Shown here one piece after another: positions 34,059-43,353 of a stretch of DNA of 64,000 nucleotides. Origin of the DNA: Bacteroidetes bacterium UBA6183. Its GTDB lineage: Bacteria; Bacteroidota; Bacteroidia; UKL13-3. Below the pieces are notes generated by a model. It saw only the letters and a program-made list of their open reading frames with translations. It made no database searches and was not told where the DNA came from. Numbering within the stretch: the stretch's first letter is position 1; every line of letters begins with the position of its first letter. The position numbers and the translations under genes are program-made. The stretch covers positions 1 to 64,000 of the forward strand of contig DITN01000036.1 in the NCBI GenBank assembly GCA_002422865.1, in the 5' to 3' direction.

Positions 34059-34561
34059 TGAATGTTAAAACCACCCTTACAACACTTTGTTTATTGATAG
34101 CTTTTGTGGTGGCGTTTGTTGCTTGCAATGAGACCAAAACTTCTCCAAAACAAGAAGCATCTGTAACAGCAGACTCAGCGTTAAACGATTCTGCAGCATC
34201 GTGTGATGCTCCTTCCTCTACCCGTTATCCAAACCAAGACAAGCCTATGGCTTTGATGATGCGCCAAATGGCAGATAATGCTCAGAAAATGAAAAATAAA
34301 TTGGAAGCAGGAGAAAAAATTGATGCAGGAACATTTCCATTTATTCGTTTTCATTTGGTAGAACCAACAGACCCAAATGTGTTGCAACCTCAGTTTTATG
34401 AAAATGCACGTGTGTTTCAAGTAGCTCATAAAGCATTGGTAAATGCACCGTTAGAAAAACAAAAAGAAATGTACACCGCATATATTAATCAGTGCATTAA
34501 TTGTCACCAAACGTATTGCAGTGGACCATTGAAAAGAATTAGAAAATTAGTATTAAACTAA
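34058..34561 (+). CDS. Lipoprotein with C-terminal haem c site (cytochrome c'-like)
   Basis: A 167-residue lipoprotein; hydrophobic N-terminus ends in FVAC (Cys 23). The mature part is helical and carries the haem-attachment motif CINCH near the C-terminus (C146, C149, H150), followed by QTYCSGPLKRIRKL. A C-terminal CxxCH after three or four helices is the layout of class II cytochromes c (c'). A possible role is gas binding or electron transfer at the periplasmic face of a membrane; this is inference. It is translationally coupled to the DUF4920 lipoprotein, suggesting they work together. Confidence 0.75.
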   Translation: MNVKTTLTTLCLLIAFVVAFVACNETKTSPKQEASVTADSALNDSAASCDAPSSTRYPNQDKPMALMMRQMADNAQKMKNKLEAGEKIDAGTFPFIRFHLVEPTDPNVLQPQFYENARVFQVAHKALVNAPLEKQKEMYTAYINQCINCHQTYCSGPLKRIRKLVLN

Positions 34562-34581
34562 ACACTAAAACATCAAACAAT

Positions 34582-34619
34582 AAAAAATCCCCACTAACTT
34601 AAGTCAGTGGGGATTTTTT
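34582..34619. terminator. Bidirectional terminator between cytochrome-like gene and pdhB
   Basis: AAAAAATCCCCACT (34582-34595) with AGTGGGGATTTTTT (34606-34619), 14 bp perfect, between convergent stops. Confidence 0.9.
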
Positions 34620-34637
34620 GTTTAATATCTACTTCTG

Positions 34638-35615
34638 TTATCTATACATTACGGATTTAACAGCCTTAACCACCTTGTCAACACTAGGTAAAAAAGCCTG
34701 CACAAAAGTTGGGGCATAACCTAAAGGTGTATCTTCCGTTGTAACACGTCTGATAGGAGCATCCAAGTAATCAAATGCATTTTTTTGCACCATGTAAGTA
34801 ATTTCACTGCTAATACTAGCCAATGGCCAAGCCTCTTCAACTATTACTAGGCGATTGGTTTTCTTTACCGATTCAACAACGGTATCATAATCTATCGGAC
34901 GAACAGTACGTAAGTCAATCACCTCAACACTAATTCCATCTTTAGCTAACTCTTCAGCAGCTTGATAAACAACTTTAATAATTTTACCAAAGCTTACGAT
35001 TGTTACATCTGTTCCTTCACGTTTTATATCCGCTTTCCCAATTGGTAAATAATATTCTTCCTCCGGTACTTCTCCTTTATCACCATACATCTGCTCACTT
35101 TCCATAAAAATAACAGGGTCGTTATCCAATATGGCCGATTTTAATAAACCTTTTGCATCATAAGGATTTGATGGCACAACCACTTTTAAACCCGGGCAGT
35201 TTGCGTACCAATTTTCAAAAGCTTGAGAGTGTTGCGCACCTAATTGGCCCGCTGAGCCTGTTGGACCACGAAAAACCATTGGGATATTAAATTGGCCGCC
35301 ACTCATTTGGTACATTTTAGCAGCTGCATTAATCACTTGATCTATCGCTACCAAACTAAAATTAAAAGTCATGAACTCAACGATCGGCCTCAAGCCATTC
35401 ATTGCAGCACCAACACCAATACCTGCAAAACCTAATTCTGCTATTGGTGTATCTATAATTCTTTTCGCACCAAATTCTTCAAGCATACCTTGACTAACTT
35501 TATAGGCACCATTGTACTCGGCTACTTCTTCACCCAATAAAAAAATATTAGGGTCTTTGCGCATTTCTTCGCTTAATGCTTCGCGCAAAGCTTCTCTAAA
35601 TTGAATTGATCTCAT
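34638..35615 (-). CDS. pdhB: Pyruvate dehydrogenase E1 component beta subunit
   Basis: A 325-residue transketolase-like pyrimidine-binding subunit. It starts RSIQFREALREALSEEM, with FLLGEEVAEYNGAYKVSQG, the TPP-side glutamate region, VFRGPTGSAGQLGAQHSQAFENW, and the C-terminal VIDLRTVRPIDYDTVVES and VEEAWPLASISSEI. With the alpha subunit it decarboxylates pyruvate and acetylates E2. The sequence fits pyruvate better than branched-chain substrates, but this is not decisive. The alpha subunit and E2 partner are not adjacent; an E2 gene lies 14 kb away at 49832. Confidence 0.92.
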   Translation of the reverse strand: MRSIQFREALREALSEEMRKDPNIFLLGEEVAEYNGAYKVSQGMLEEFGAKRIIDTPIAELGFAGIGVGAAMNGLRPIVEFMTFNFSLVAIDQVINAAAKMYQMSGGQFNIPMVFRGPTGSAGQLGAQHSQAFENWYANCPGLKVVVPSNPYDAKGLLKSAILDNDPVIFMESEQMYGDKGEVPEEEYYLPIGKADIKREGTDVTIVSFGKIIKVVYQAAEELAKDGISVEVIDLRTVRPIDYDTVVESVKKTNRLVIVEEAWPLASISSEITYMVQKNAFDYLDAPIRRVTTEDTPLGYAPTFVQAFLPSVDKVVKAVKSVMYR

Positions 35616-35758
35616 TGCGTTTTATTTCCTGCAAAAATATAAGGTTTATTAAGCTTTCAAAACGTTTAAATTTTATAATCTTAGGTTTATTTTTTGAGGC
35701 CAGTATTACCTGGCGCACAATTAATTACCTAAAAAAAAGTTCCTTACCCTTAACTGTT

Positions 35759-36439
35759 TTAAAATGCTATGGATAGTTTAACCTCCAATTGGTTTGATTT
35801 TAAGGACATTGATAACGGAATTTCGAGAAAGGTACATAGCGTTTTTACCGTCCAAAGACCGGGTTGGTCAGGCATGTTATTGATGTTAGGTATATCGGAG
35901 TTATTTACAAAATCAATGGTCTCTTCAGATGGAATTTCTGAACACACATTGGTCAAGGTTAACTGAATGGTATTATTAGAACCTTTTGTAAGATTTACGA
36001 GCACATACTCACCAACAGGAGTAAATTCTATAATGTTTAATAGCAGGTTTTTTAAAATGCTTTGTAACATTACTTTATCTGCTTTTACCATAACATTGTC
36101 GTTCAGCTCTAACATTAAATCAAGATGTTGTTTTTCAACTTCATTGCTAAAGTAATTAAGCTCATCTTTTATCAAATCGGCCAAATCTACATTTTGCGGA
36201 ACAGGGGTAATGTTTTCGGTATAAAACTTAAGCCACCAAGCGAGGTTCTCGCTGCGCAACAAAGCTTTTTTTGAAAGTTGATGAACGATTTGTATGTAGC
36301 TTTTTTTGTCGTCATCTACCAATTTATCAAAATGATTGGCCAATAGGTCGGAAAACCCAATAATACCATTAAAAGGATTACGCACATGGTGCGTTAACCG
36401 TGATAGCAATTGTTTATCTACAGTGGCCATTGAGTTCAT
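35759..36439 (-). CDS. HisKA-like sensor protein with degenerate ATPase domain
   Basis: A 226-residue soluble protein. The N-terminal H-box reads LTHHVRNPFNGIIGF with the candidate phospho-His at 17. The C-terminal half resembles a HATPase domain and keeps an N-box (LKNLLLNIIEFTP), but the G1 box (DxGxG) is replaced by an Asn/Ser-rich loop and the G2 box (GxGL) by PGLWTVKTLC. It therefore probably binds ATP poorly or not at all; it could serve as a phosphotransfer or inhibitory partner. It starts directly after the stop of the LytTR regulator gene (no gap). Confidence 0.75.
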   Translation of the reverse strand: MNSMATVDKQLLSRLTHHVRNPFNGIIGFSDLLANHFDKLVDDDKKSYIQIVHQLSKKALLRSENLAWWLKFYTENITPVPQNVDLADLIKDELNYFSNEVEKQHLDLMLELNDNVMVKADKVMLQSILKNLLLNIIEFTPVGEYVLVNLTKGSNNTIQLTLTNVCSEIPSEETIDFVNNSDIPNINNMPDQPGLWTVKTLCTFLEIPLSMSLKSNQLEVKLSIAF

Positions 36440-37207
36440 TTAAAGCGTTGATGTTAGCTTAAATTTATTTTTGATAATTGAAAAATAGTTTCGGCTAACC
36501 TCGAACGGTTGGTCGACTCCCTTTAGATATAAAATGCCCGTGTCATAAGTGCCTCTTTCAATTTTTAATACATTATGCAGGTTTACTATGGTTGATCTGT
36601 GCACGCGGAAAAAATCATCTTGAGGCAGTTTATCTTCCCAAAGTTTAATTAATCCATACGTAGTAAAAGAGGTACCATCATTAAGCGCAACATAGGTATA
36701 ATTTCCCTTTGCCTCTATAAAATTAATATCTTTAATTTTAATGAATTTCATCTCGTTATCAATATTCATTAAAACCATGTTATCTATACCAAACTTTGAT
36801 GAGTGTTTAGCCGGCTTTTCTTCAAAATCAGCATCCTCAGCATCTTCAAACACATCCAAACGACTAAGCGCCTTTTTCAACCTATCGAAGCTAATTGGCT
36901 TAACTATGTAATCTATAGTATTATATTCAAATGCTTTAACGGCAAAATCAGGAAATGCTGTAATAAATAACACCTTGGTTTTAGGACCAACATATTTGAT
37001 TAAATCCAATGCATTCGCCCCTTTTAAATCAATATCCATAAATACCAAGTCTACCTTGGGATTACTTTTGATTAAAGACTCAGCATCTTTTATGTTAGAT
37101 GCTTCACCCAGAAGTTCGATGTATGAAAAATCTTTTAAAAACTCTTTCAGAAGCGTTACCGATGAGGCGTCATCTTCAATGATTAAGGCATTAATAGTAG
37201 TTACCAT
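36440..37207 (-). CDS. LytTR family response regulator
   Basis: About 255 residues from the ATG at 37205-37207; the longer in-frame start has no counterpart in the family. Receiver domain residues 1-125: NALIIEDDASS, the phospho-acceptor in DLVFMDIDLKG, and the switch region VLFITAFPDFAVKAFE with VKPIS. The C-terminal LytTR DNA-binding domain has FIEAKGNYTYVAL, DFFRVHRSTIVNLHNV and the FEVSRNYF end. It controls transcription after phosphorylation. It is paralogous to the regulator at 38262-38999 and is followed without a gap by a degenerate kinase gene. Confidence 0.9.
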   Translation of the reverse strand: MVTTINALIIEDDASSVTLLKEFLKDFSYIELLGEASNIKDAESLIKSNPKVDLVFMDIDLKGANALDLIKYVGPKTKVLFITAFPDFAVKAFEYNTIDYIVKPISFDRLKKALSRLDVFEDAEDADFEEKPAKHSSKFGIDNMVLMNIDNEMKFIKIKDINFIEAKGNYTYVALNDGTSFTTYGLIKLWEDKLPQDDFFRVHRSTIVNLHNVLKIERGTYDTGILYLKGVDQPFEVSRNYFSIIKNKFKLTSTL

Positions 37208-37326
37208 ATGACAATCACTTTTATAGTCCGTGAAGAAAATGATATTTATTGTACTATCAAAACAAAACAATTAAAAATATTAAAATAAACACACATTTAT
37301 TGCAAATAAATAACACTTTATTCCCT

Positions 37327-37334
37327 TAAGTTTG
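37327..37334 (+). promoter_or_regulatory. TAnnTTTG -7 element for methyltransferase gene
   Basis: TAAGTTTG, 17 bases before the ATG at 37352. The nearest -33-like TTG is 24 bases upstream, longer than the consensus spacing. Confidence 0.4.
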
Positions 37335-37351
37335 CATTTTATATCTTAAAG

Positions 37352-38230
37352 ATGAACTTGTTTACTGCTGAAAACTGGAATGATTATGAGCTGCTTGATT
37401 GTGGCGACTTGGAAAAGTTGGAACGTTTTGGAAATGTTGTTTTACGCAGGCCTGAGCCGCAAGCACTTTGGCAAAAACAATACAGTGAACAAGAATGGAA
37501 TAAACTTGCTGATGTAAAGTTTATACAGAAAGGCAGTCATGCAGGAGAATGGAAAAAAAACCGCGTTGTTCCGGATAAATGGCAAATAGGCTACAAACAT
37601 CAAGATTTGGCTATTAAGTTTAACTTATCGTTAACATCATTTAAGCACGTAGGAATTTTTCCTGAGCAAGCTTTAAACTGGGATTTTATTTTTAGCACCA
37701 TTAAAAATCTTAAAGTAGAACAACCACGCGTGCTTAATTTATTTGCCTACACAGGTGGCGCTTCGTTGGCAGCGAAAGCAGCAGGTGCAGATGTAACACA
37801 TGTTGATAGCATCAAACAAGTTATCAATTGGAGCCGCGAAAACATGGAATCATCAAACTTAAAAGATATACGTTGGGTAGTTGAGGATGCATTAAAATTT
37901 GTGAAAAGAGAGGTTAAACGCGGAAAAAAATACAATGGTATCATTTTAGACCCACCTGCCTATGGAATTGGCGCAAATGGTGAGCGTTGGAAACTGGAAG
38001 ATTCTATTCACGAAATTTTAGCTGATATATCAAACCTGTTGGATGAAAAACACTTTTTAGTACTTAACGTATACTCTTTGGGATTAAGCCCATTAATATT
38101 GGAAAACTTGATTAAAACCAATTTTAAAAATGTAGAAAATCTAGATTTAGGAGAAGTGTATTTAAATGCACAAAGCGGTATCAAATTACCTCTTGGCATT
38201 TTGGCCCGATTTAACAATATCAATTCATAA
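37352..38230 (+). CDS. SAM-dependent methyltransferase, RlmI/RlmKL-like
   Basis: A 292-residue protein. The N-terminal about 90 residues contain LRRPEPQALW and GEWKKNRVVPDKWQI. The Rossmann domain from about residue 125 has motif I VLNLFAYTGGASLAAKAAG, and the catalytic motif IV ILDPPAYG. The NLFAYTG and DPPAYG pair is typical of the RlmI/RlmL rRNA m5C/m2G methyltransferase superfamily. The target RNA cannot be specified. It lies between two LytTR regulator genes and ends at a bidirectional terminator. Confidence 0.87.
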   Translation: MNLFTAENWNDYELLDCGDLEKLERFGNVVLRRPEPQALWQKQYSEQEWNKLADVKFIQKGSHAGEWKKNRVVPDKWQIGYKHQDLAIKFNLSLTSFKHVGIFPEQALNWDFIFSTIKNLKVEQPRVLNLFAYTGGASLAAKAAGADVTHVDSIKQVINWSRENMESSNLKDIRWVVEDALKFVKREVKRGKKYNGIILDPPAYGIGANGERWKLEDSIHEILADISNLLDEKHFLVLNVYSLGLSPLILENLIKTNFKNVENLDLGEVYLNAQSGIKLPLGILARFNNINS

Positions 38231-38231
38231 A

Positions 38232-38255
38232 AAAATCCTGCTCACGCAGGATTTT
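38232..38255. terminator. Bidirectional terminator between methyltransferase and LytTR genes
   Basis: AAAATCCTGC (38232-38241) with GCAGGATTTT (38246-38255), a 4-base loop, between convergent stops. Confidence 0.85.
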
Positions 38256-38261
38256 AGTTTA

Positions 38262-38999
38262 TTACATTTTGTATTTCTTTTTAATTTGAAAGAAGAAGTT
38301 TCGGCTTATTTCAAAAGGCTTGTCGATACCTTTTAAATATAACCTTCCGGTATCATTTGCCCACTTCTCTATTTTCGTAACATTGTGCAAATTTACAATG
38401 GTTGAGCGATGAATTTGTATAAACAAATCTTCAGGCAATTTAGTATCCCAATTTTTAATGGAGTTATAGGTTACACTAAGTTTTCCATCAACCAAGTTAA
38501 CTTTGGTGTAGTTTCCATAAGCCTCAATATAGTTGATGTCCTTTATGCGCACAAAACTCATCTTGTTGTCAAAACTTAAAAGTATGATATGATCAGCAGT
38601 GAACTTAGCATTATAATCATCCTCAAAAGTAGTATCTTCCCACTTATTGGTTACTTTCTCTATGGCTTTGGTTAACCGCTCTAAGCTAATTGGTTTAAGA
38701 AGATAATCAACAGCATTTAACTCAAAAGCTTTTATGGCGAAATCGGTATGAGATGTAATGAAAATAACCATCGGTTGATATCCAATGGTTTTTAGCAAAT
38801 CTAAAGAGGTTAACCCATTTAAATCAACATCTAAAAACAAAAGATCGGGACGCTCTTCACTAATAATGTTTCTTGCTTCCTCAAAATCTGCTGCTTCACC
38901 AATTATTTGTATTTTGTCAAAAGTGCCCAATAGTTTCTTTAGGACAATACGCATACTGTCTACATCATCAACTATCACTGCTTTTATTATGTCTTTCAT
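38262..38999 (-). CDS. LytTR family response regulator (paralogue)
   Basis: A 245-residue protein with receiver (KAVIVDDVDSMR, phospho-Asp in DLLFLDVDLNG, FITSHTDFAIKAFELNAVDYLLKPIS) and LytTR DNA-binding domain (YIEAYGNYTKVNL, LFIQIHRSTIVNLHNVTKIEKW, FEISRNFFFQI). Large stretches coincide with the regulator at 36440-37207, so the two arose by duplication and may recognise similar sites. No kinase gene adjoins this copy. It ends 7 bases from the terminator shared with the convergent methyltransferase gene. Confidence 0.92.
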   Translation of the reverse strand: MKDIIKAVIVDDVDSMRIVLKKLLGTFDKIQIIGEAADFEEARNIISEERPDLLFLDVDLNGLTSLDLLKTIGYQPMVIFITSHTDFAIKAFELNAVDYLLKPISLERLTKAIEKVTNKWEDTTFEDDYNAKFTADHIILLSFDNKMSFVRIKDINYIEAYGNYTKVNLVDGKLSVTYNSIKNWDTKLPEDLFIQIHRSTIVNLHNVTKIEKWANDTGRLYLKGIDKPFEISRNFFFQIKKKYKM

Positions 39000-39118
39000 T
39001 TAACGTGTTTATTGTTTATGGGGTGGATAAACATCTGTTATTATTTTTAAGAATTGCTTGCCTTTTTGGGTTAATCGTTATTCTTAATGAGCGCAATATA
39101 TAATTATTTACAAACAAA

Positions 39119-39148
39119 AAAACCTGCATGTTTTAACATACAGGTTTA
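39119..39148 (-). terminator. Probable terminator downstream of lysS
   Basis: AAACCTGCATGTT pairs with AACATACAGGTTT with one internal mismatch; a T-run follows on the minus strand, about 65 bases past the lysS stop. Confidence 0.65.
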
Positions 39149-39210
39149 TTTTTTTACCTTACTGAATATTTAATTGAGCAGTTGAATAACCAATTTAAAA
39201 GGCAGTTATG

Positions 39211-40749
39211 CTATTCTACCTCATTATTCGTCTCATTTTTTTCGGGTCTCATTTGAGGGAAGAATAACACATCCTGAATAGACGGATTATTGGTCATAAT
39301 CATTACCAATCTGTCGATACCTATTCCAATACCAGCCGTTGGAGGCATACCATATTCCAATGCACGTAGAAAGTCATGATCAATAAACATGGCTTCATCA
39401 TCTCCCCTTTCCATCAATGCCACTTGCTCTTCAAAGCGTTCACGTTGGTCGATAGGGTCATTTAATTCTGAGTATGCATTGGCCAACTCTTTACCATTTA
39501 CCATCAACTCAAAACGCTCTACTAAACCTGGTTGACTTCTATGTTTTTTAGTAAGCGGACTCATTTCAACGGGGTAATCTGTTATAAACGTTGGTTGAAT
39601 GTAATTACCTTCACATTTTGCACCGAAGATTTCGTCAATTAATTTTCCTTTACCAACATTCGGGTCAACTTCTATTTGCAACTGTTTACAAACATCACGC
39701 AATTGAGCCTCGCCCATGCCACTAATGTCAATTCCGGTAAATTCCTTGACAGAGTCGAACATAGTTACACGCCTGAATGGACGTTTAAAATCAATTACTT
39801 TGCCGCCAACTTGAACATCGGTTTTACCGTGAAGTTTTAATGCGATTTTTTCGATTAACTCTTCCGTTAAATCCATCATCCAGTTATAGTCTTTGTAGGC
39901 CACATACAATTCCATCACAGTAAACTCCGGGTTATGCGTTCTATCCATTCCTTCGTTACGGAAATTACGTGAGAACTCATACACACCATCAAATCCACCT
40001 ACTATTAATCGTTTTAAATACAACTCGTTTGCAATACGTAAATACATTGGAATATCTAATGTATTATGATGTGTTACAAATGGGCGAGCAGCTGCACCAC
40101 CTGGTATGGCTTGAAGTACGGGTGTGTCCACCTCTAAGTATCCTTTTTCATTATAAAAATCGCGGATGGTATTCACCAATTGGGTACGTTTAACAAAAGT
40201 GTCTTTTACTAAAGGATTGATAATTAAATCAACATAGCGTTGGCGATAACGAAACTCAGGATCAGTAACGGCATCAAATACTTCACCATCTTTTTCTTTA
40301 ACAATTGGCAATGGTTTTAGTGCTTTGGCCAATAACTTAAATTCTTGCGCATGGATGGTAGTTTCACCGGTTTTAGTAGTAAATACATAGCCTTTGATAC
40401 CAATAATATCGCCTATATCAACCAGCTTTTTAAATACAACCGCGTAAAGCGATTTGTCCTCACCCGGGCAAATATCATCACCCCTTAAGTAAACTTGGAT
40501 TTTAGTTGATGCATCTTGTATCACTAAAAAGCAGGCCTTGCCCATATCTCTCACGCTCATTAAACGACCGGCAATACTTATATTCTTATACTCAATCTTC
40601 TGGTTTTCGTAATTTTCTAATATTTCTTTTGCCGAAACATTCACTTCAAAAAGTTCTGCCGGATAGGGATTAATGCCCATTTTTTCTAACTCGGCCAATT
40701 TGTTTCTACGTAAAATCTCTTGTTCGCTTAAATGCTGTGTATGACTCAT
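39211..40749 (-). CDS. lysS: Lysyl-tRNA synthetase, class II
   Basis: About 512 residues from the ATG at 40747-40749 ([11 protein letters not shown]); a longer in-frame start adds only a hydrophobic leader that does not belong. An OB-fold anticodon-binding domain (about 55-160, [17 protein letters not shown]) precedes the class II catalytic core. Motif 2 is [19 protein letters not shown] and motif 3 is [16 protein letters not shown]. It charges tRNA-Lys. It is divergent from rlmN with a TATTTTTG box (40780-40787 on minus) in the shared upstream region. Confidence 0.96.
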   Translation of the reverse strand: MSHTQHLSEQEILRRNKLAELEKMGINPYPAELFEVNVSAKEILENYENQKIEYKNISIAGRLMSVRDMGKACFLVIQDASTKIQVYLRGDDICPGEDKSLYAVVFKKLVDIGDIIGIKGYVFTTKTGETTIHAQEFKLLAKALKPLPIVKEKDGEVFDAVTDPEFRYRQRYVDLIINPLVKDTFVKRTQLVNTIRDFYNEKGYLEVDTPVLQAIPGGAAARPFVTHHNTLDIPMYLRIANELYLKRLIVGGFDGVYEFSRNFRNEGMDRTHNPEFTVMELYVAYKDYNWMMDLTEELIEKIALKLHGKTDVQVGGKVIDFKRPFRRVTMFDSVKEFTGIDISGMGEAQLRDVCKQLQIEVDPNVGKGKLIDEIFGAKCEGNYIQPTFITDYPVEMSPLTKKHRSQPGLVERFELMVNGKELANAYSELNDPIDQRERFEEQVALMERGDDEAMFIDHDFLRALEYGMPPTAGIGIGIDRLVMIMTNNPSIQDVLFFPQMRPEKNETNNEVE

Positions 40750-40779
40750 ATGATATGGAGTAATATTTTTAATGAGGCG

Positions 40780-40787
40780 CAAAAATA
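40780..40787 (-). promoter_or_regulatory. TAnnTTTG -7 element for lysS
   Basis: CAAAAATA reads TATTTTTG on minus, about 30 bases before the lysS ATG; a -33 TTG is not at the usual distance. Confidence 0.35.
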
Positions 40788-40840
40788 ATAAAAGCAACGG
40801 CATTAATGCATCCGAAACTTAATAATCTTAATTTATGGTT

Positions 40841-40848
40841 TATCTTTG
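40841..40848 (+). promoter_or_regulatory. TAnnTTTG -7 element for rlmN
   Basis: TATCTTTG, 5 bases before the ATG at 40854, so the transcript would be close to leaderless. The box argues against the longer start at 40806. Confidence 0.4.
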
Positions 40849-40853
40849 CGCGA

Positions 40854-41924
40854 ATGATGCAAGCACCTCAAAGTAAAACAGATATACGCTCACTTAGTTT
40901 AGCCGAATTAAAAGACACCTTTACACAAATGGGTGAAAAGGCTTTTAGAGGAGGACAAGTGTATGAGTGGTTATGGAAAAAAAGTGCCCATAGCTTTGAT
41001 GACATGAGCAACTTGAGCAAAGAGTTACGCGAGAAACTAAAGGAACATTTTGTAATACATGCCATAACCGTAGTTGATAAACAGGTAAGCAACGACCGAA
41101 CCATTAAAAGTAGTTTTCGTTTACATGACGGGCACTTAATTGAAGGTGTATTAATTCCTACTGAAGACAGAATGACCGCTTGTGTATCGAGCCAAGTTGG
41201 ATGCAGTTTAACTTGTAAGTTTTGTGCTACGGGCAAAATGGAAAGAATACGTAACCTAACTCCTGCAGAAATATACGACCAAGTTGTGCATATCCGTGAT
41301 TGGGCTCAAAAACACTATGGTATAACTTTAACCAATATTGTTTTTATGGGAATGGGCGAGCCCTTGTTGAATTATAACAATGTGCTTGGTGCTATAGAAA
41401 AAATTACTGGAGAAGATGGGCTAAATATGGCCAGCGACCGTATTACGGTGAGTACAGCAGGTATTGCTAAAATGATTAAAAAATTAGCTGATGACAAAGT
41501 GAAATTTAATTTGGCCCTCTCTTTACATGCAGCTAACGATGCCAAAAGAAACGTAATTATGCCCATTAACGAAAGCAATAGCTTGGAGAGTGTAATTGAT
41601 GCTTTGGCATATTTTAAGGCAAACGCGAGAGGGAAACTTACCTTTGAGTATATTGCGTTTAAAGATTTTAATGAAAGCATTCAGGATGCCAAAGAGTTAA
41701 TTGCGATTTGTAAAAAAGTGCCAGCAAAAGTAAACATCATTGAGTACAACCCAATTGGTGATGGTGCATTTAGCAAAGCCGATTCAACAAAAATTGACCA
41801 ATTTCAACGTTATTTGGAGAGAAACGGAGTGATTGCAACAGTAAGAAGAAGTAGAGGAAAAGATATTGATGCAGCATGCGGGCAATTGGCCAATAAAAAG
41901 CACGAAAAGGCATTAATGGATTAA
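40854..41924 (+). CDS. rlmN: 23S rRNA (adenine(2503)-C(2))-methyltransferase
   Basis: About 356 residues from the ATG at 40854. A radical SAM enzyme with the CxxxCxxC cluster motif CSLTCKFC following GCSL, a preceding VSSQVG, FMGMGEPLLNYNNV, and the catalytic Cys region near the C-terminus in RGKDIDAACGQL. It methylates A2503 of 23S rRNA and certain tRNAs at C2 in a dual-cysteine mechanism. The length is standard. It is monocistronic and divergent from lysS. Confidence 0.95.
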   Translation: MMQAPQSKTDIRSLSLAELKDTFTQMGEKAFRGGQVYEWLWKKSAHSFDDMSNLSKELREKLKEHFVIHAITVVDKQVSNDRTIKSSFRLHDGHLIEGVLIPTEDRMTACVSSQVGCSLTCKFCATGKMERIRNLTPAEIYDQVVHIRDWAQKHYGITLTNIVFMGMGEPLLNYNNVLGAIEKITGEDGLNMASDRITVSTAGIAKMIKKLADDKVKFNLALSLHAANDAKRNVIMPINESNSLESVIDALAYFKANARGKLTFEYIAFKDFNESIQDAKELIAICKKVPAKVNIIEYNPIGDGAFSKADSTKIDQFQRYLERNGVIATVRRSRGKDIDAACGQLANKKHEKALMD

Positions 41925-41974
41925 TTAAATTTACTGATTATTCTCAATTTAACAATTTCTAAACATTAGAAGAC

Positions 41975-41982
41975 TATTTTTG
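41975..41982 (+). promoter_or_regulatory. TAnnTTTG -7 element for universal stress protein gene
   Basis: TATTTTTG, 20 bases before the ATG at 42003. No -33 TTG at the usual spacing. Confidence 0.4.
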
Positions 41983-42002
41983 ATTTAATAAATTTCATCA
42001 CC

Positions 42003-42833
42003 ATGATAAACTCTATTCTACTCCCAACCGATTTTTCAGATGTTGCAAACAACGCACTAGGATACGCTGTTAAATTGGCCGAAAAATGTGGCGCTGAATT
42101 ACACATTCTTCATATCAAACAAATTCCGATAGCCGACCCCTCTTTTCCGGCAGAAACTTATCAAATTTATATTGACGAAATTGAAAAGGTAGAACAAGAG
42201 GGCGTGAACAAATTGAAGGCGAGTTTTATAAAAAATAGTGATGTGGTTTGTCAATTTCATTCAGCCACCGGATTTGTAGCAGATGAAATTATGACTTTCT
42301 GCAAATCACATACTGTTGATTTAGTAGTGATGGGAACCACAGGCGCAAGTGGATTAGCGGAGTTATTGGTTGGAAGCAATGCAGCCTCTGTTATTGGTAA
42401 ATCAGAAGTACCTGTGCTAGTAATTCCTCCAAACCATACATATAAAGCAATAAAACACGTTATGTACTCAACAGATTTTAATGAACCAGAGTTACCCGCT
42501 GCAACACGTGTATTGTATTTTGCTGAATTGTATGATGCTAAAATTACCGTATTACATGTAAAGAATGATTACGACAGGTACTTTAATTCTGACAACAACT
42601 ACTTTCTTAAAAATAAAGATAGCCTGGCCAAACACGATATTACTTTAATTAATGAAGAGAGTGATGATGTAATGAGTACTATTGATAAACATATTGATGA
42701 TTTAAATATTGATTTATTAGTAATGGCCAAACACAAAAGAGGATTTTTTGATAGATTATTTCATAGAAGTTTGAGCAAAAAAATGGCTTATCATACTAAA
42801 ACACCTTTATTGGTTTTAAATAAAGGCTTGTAG
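42003..42833 (+). CDS. Universal stress protein, tandem UspA domains
   Basis: A 276-residue protein with two UspA folds. The first (1-140) begins INSILLPTDFSDVANNALGYA and keeps the ATP-binding loop GTTGASGLAELLVGSNAASV. The second (150-276) begins HVMYSTDFNEPEL and ends VMAKHKRGFFDRLFHRSLSKKM, lacking the glycine-rich loop. Tandem Usp proteins are common in Bacteroidota and respond to stress and energy state. It is monocistronic with a bidirectional terminator. Confidence 0.92.
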   Translation: MINSILLPTDFSDVANNALGYAVKLAEKCGAELHILHIKQIPIADPSFPAETYQIYIDEIEKVEQEGVNKLKASFIKNSDVVCQFHSATGFVADEIMTFCKSHTVDLVVMGTTGASGLAELLVGSNAASVIGKSEVPVLVIPPNHTYKAIKHVMYSTDFNEPELPAATRVLYFAELYDAKITVLHVKNDYDRYFNSDNNYFLKNKDSLAKHDITLINEESDDVMSTIDKHIDDLNIDLLVMAKHKRGFFDRLFHRSLSKKMAYHTKTPLLVLNKGL

Positions 42834-42853
42834 GCTTATCATATTTTTTTTTT

Positions 42854-42893
42854 AAAAAAGCTGCTCAAATTAAATGCTTTGAGTAGCTTTTTT
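42854..42893. terminator. Bidirectional terminator between Usp and Nudix genes
   Basis: AAAAAAGCTGCTCAAA (42854-42869) pairs with TTTGAGTAGCTTTTTT (42878-42893) with one mismatch; it lies between convergent stops. Confidence 0.85.
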
Positions 42894-42903
42894 CTTTAAG
42901 AAC

Positions 42904-43353
42904 TTATTCCAAAAGTATCTTTTCACAAACCAACTTATCAATAGGAAATGTGAGCATATCCGGGGTTAGCTTTTTTATATCAACCCACTCAAACCTCAAA
43001 TATTCAGTGCGATTACCTTCATTTATTTTTTGATCATCTAACTTCACATTTCTCCAGTCATTGCTTGTATAAACTTTGTAATAAATGGAGATGATTTGAT
43101 CGTTAGGTTTAAACGCACTCGTTTGAAAAAAATCGGTAGTATAAAAATGGGTTAACCCTTGTATATCTAGGCCTGTTTCTTCTCTAAACTCTCTGATTAT
43201 ACAATCGGAAATACCTTCTCCAAATTCTAATCCTCCACCCGGAAATTTAGTGAATTTAAAATCATTGATTTGTTCATGAACAACCAAAATCTGGTTTATT
43301 TCATTTATCAATAGTCCGTAAACTCTTATATTAAAACGGGTAATACCAAACAC
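42904..43353 (-). CDS. Nudix hydrolase
   Basis: A 149-residue protein with a complete Nudix box, GGGLEFGEGISDCIIREF then REETGLDI, matching GX5EX7REUXEEXGU. Such enzymes hydrolyse nucleoside diphosphates linked to another moiety; the substrate is unknown. It is the last gene of a minus-strand run; its ATG overlaps the upstream outer membrane protein stop by one base. Confidence 0.9.
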   Translation of the reverse strand: MFGITRFNIRVYGLLINEINQILVVHEQINDFKFTKFPGGGLEFGEGISDCIIREFREETGLDIQGLTHFYTTDFFQTSAFKPNDQIISIYYKVYTSNDWRNVKLDDQKINEGNRTEYLRFEWVDIKKLTPDMLTFPIDKLVCEKILLE

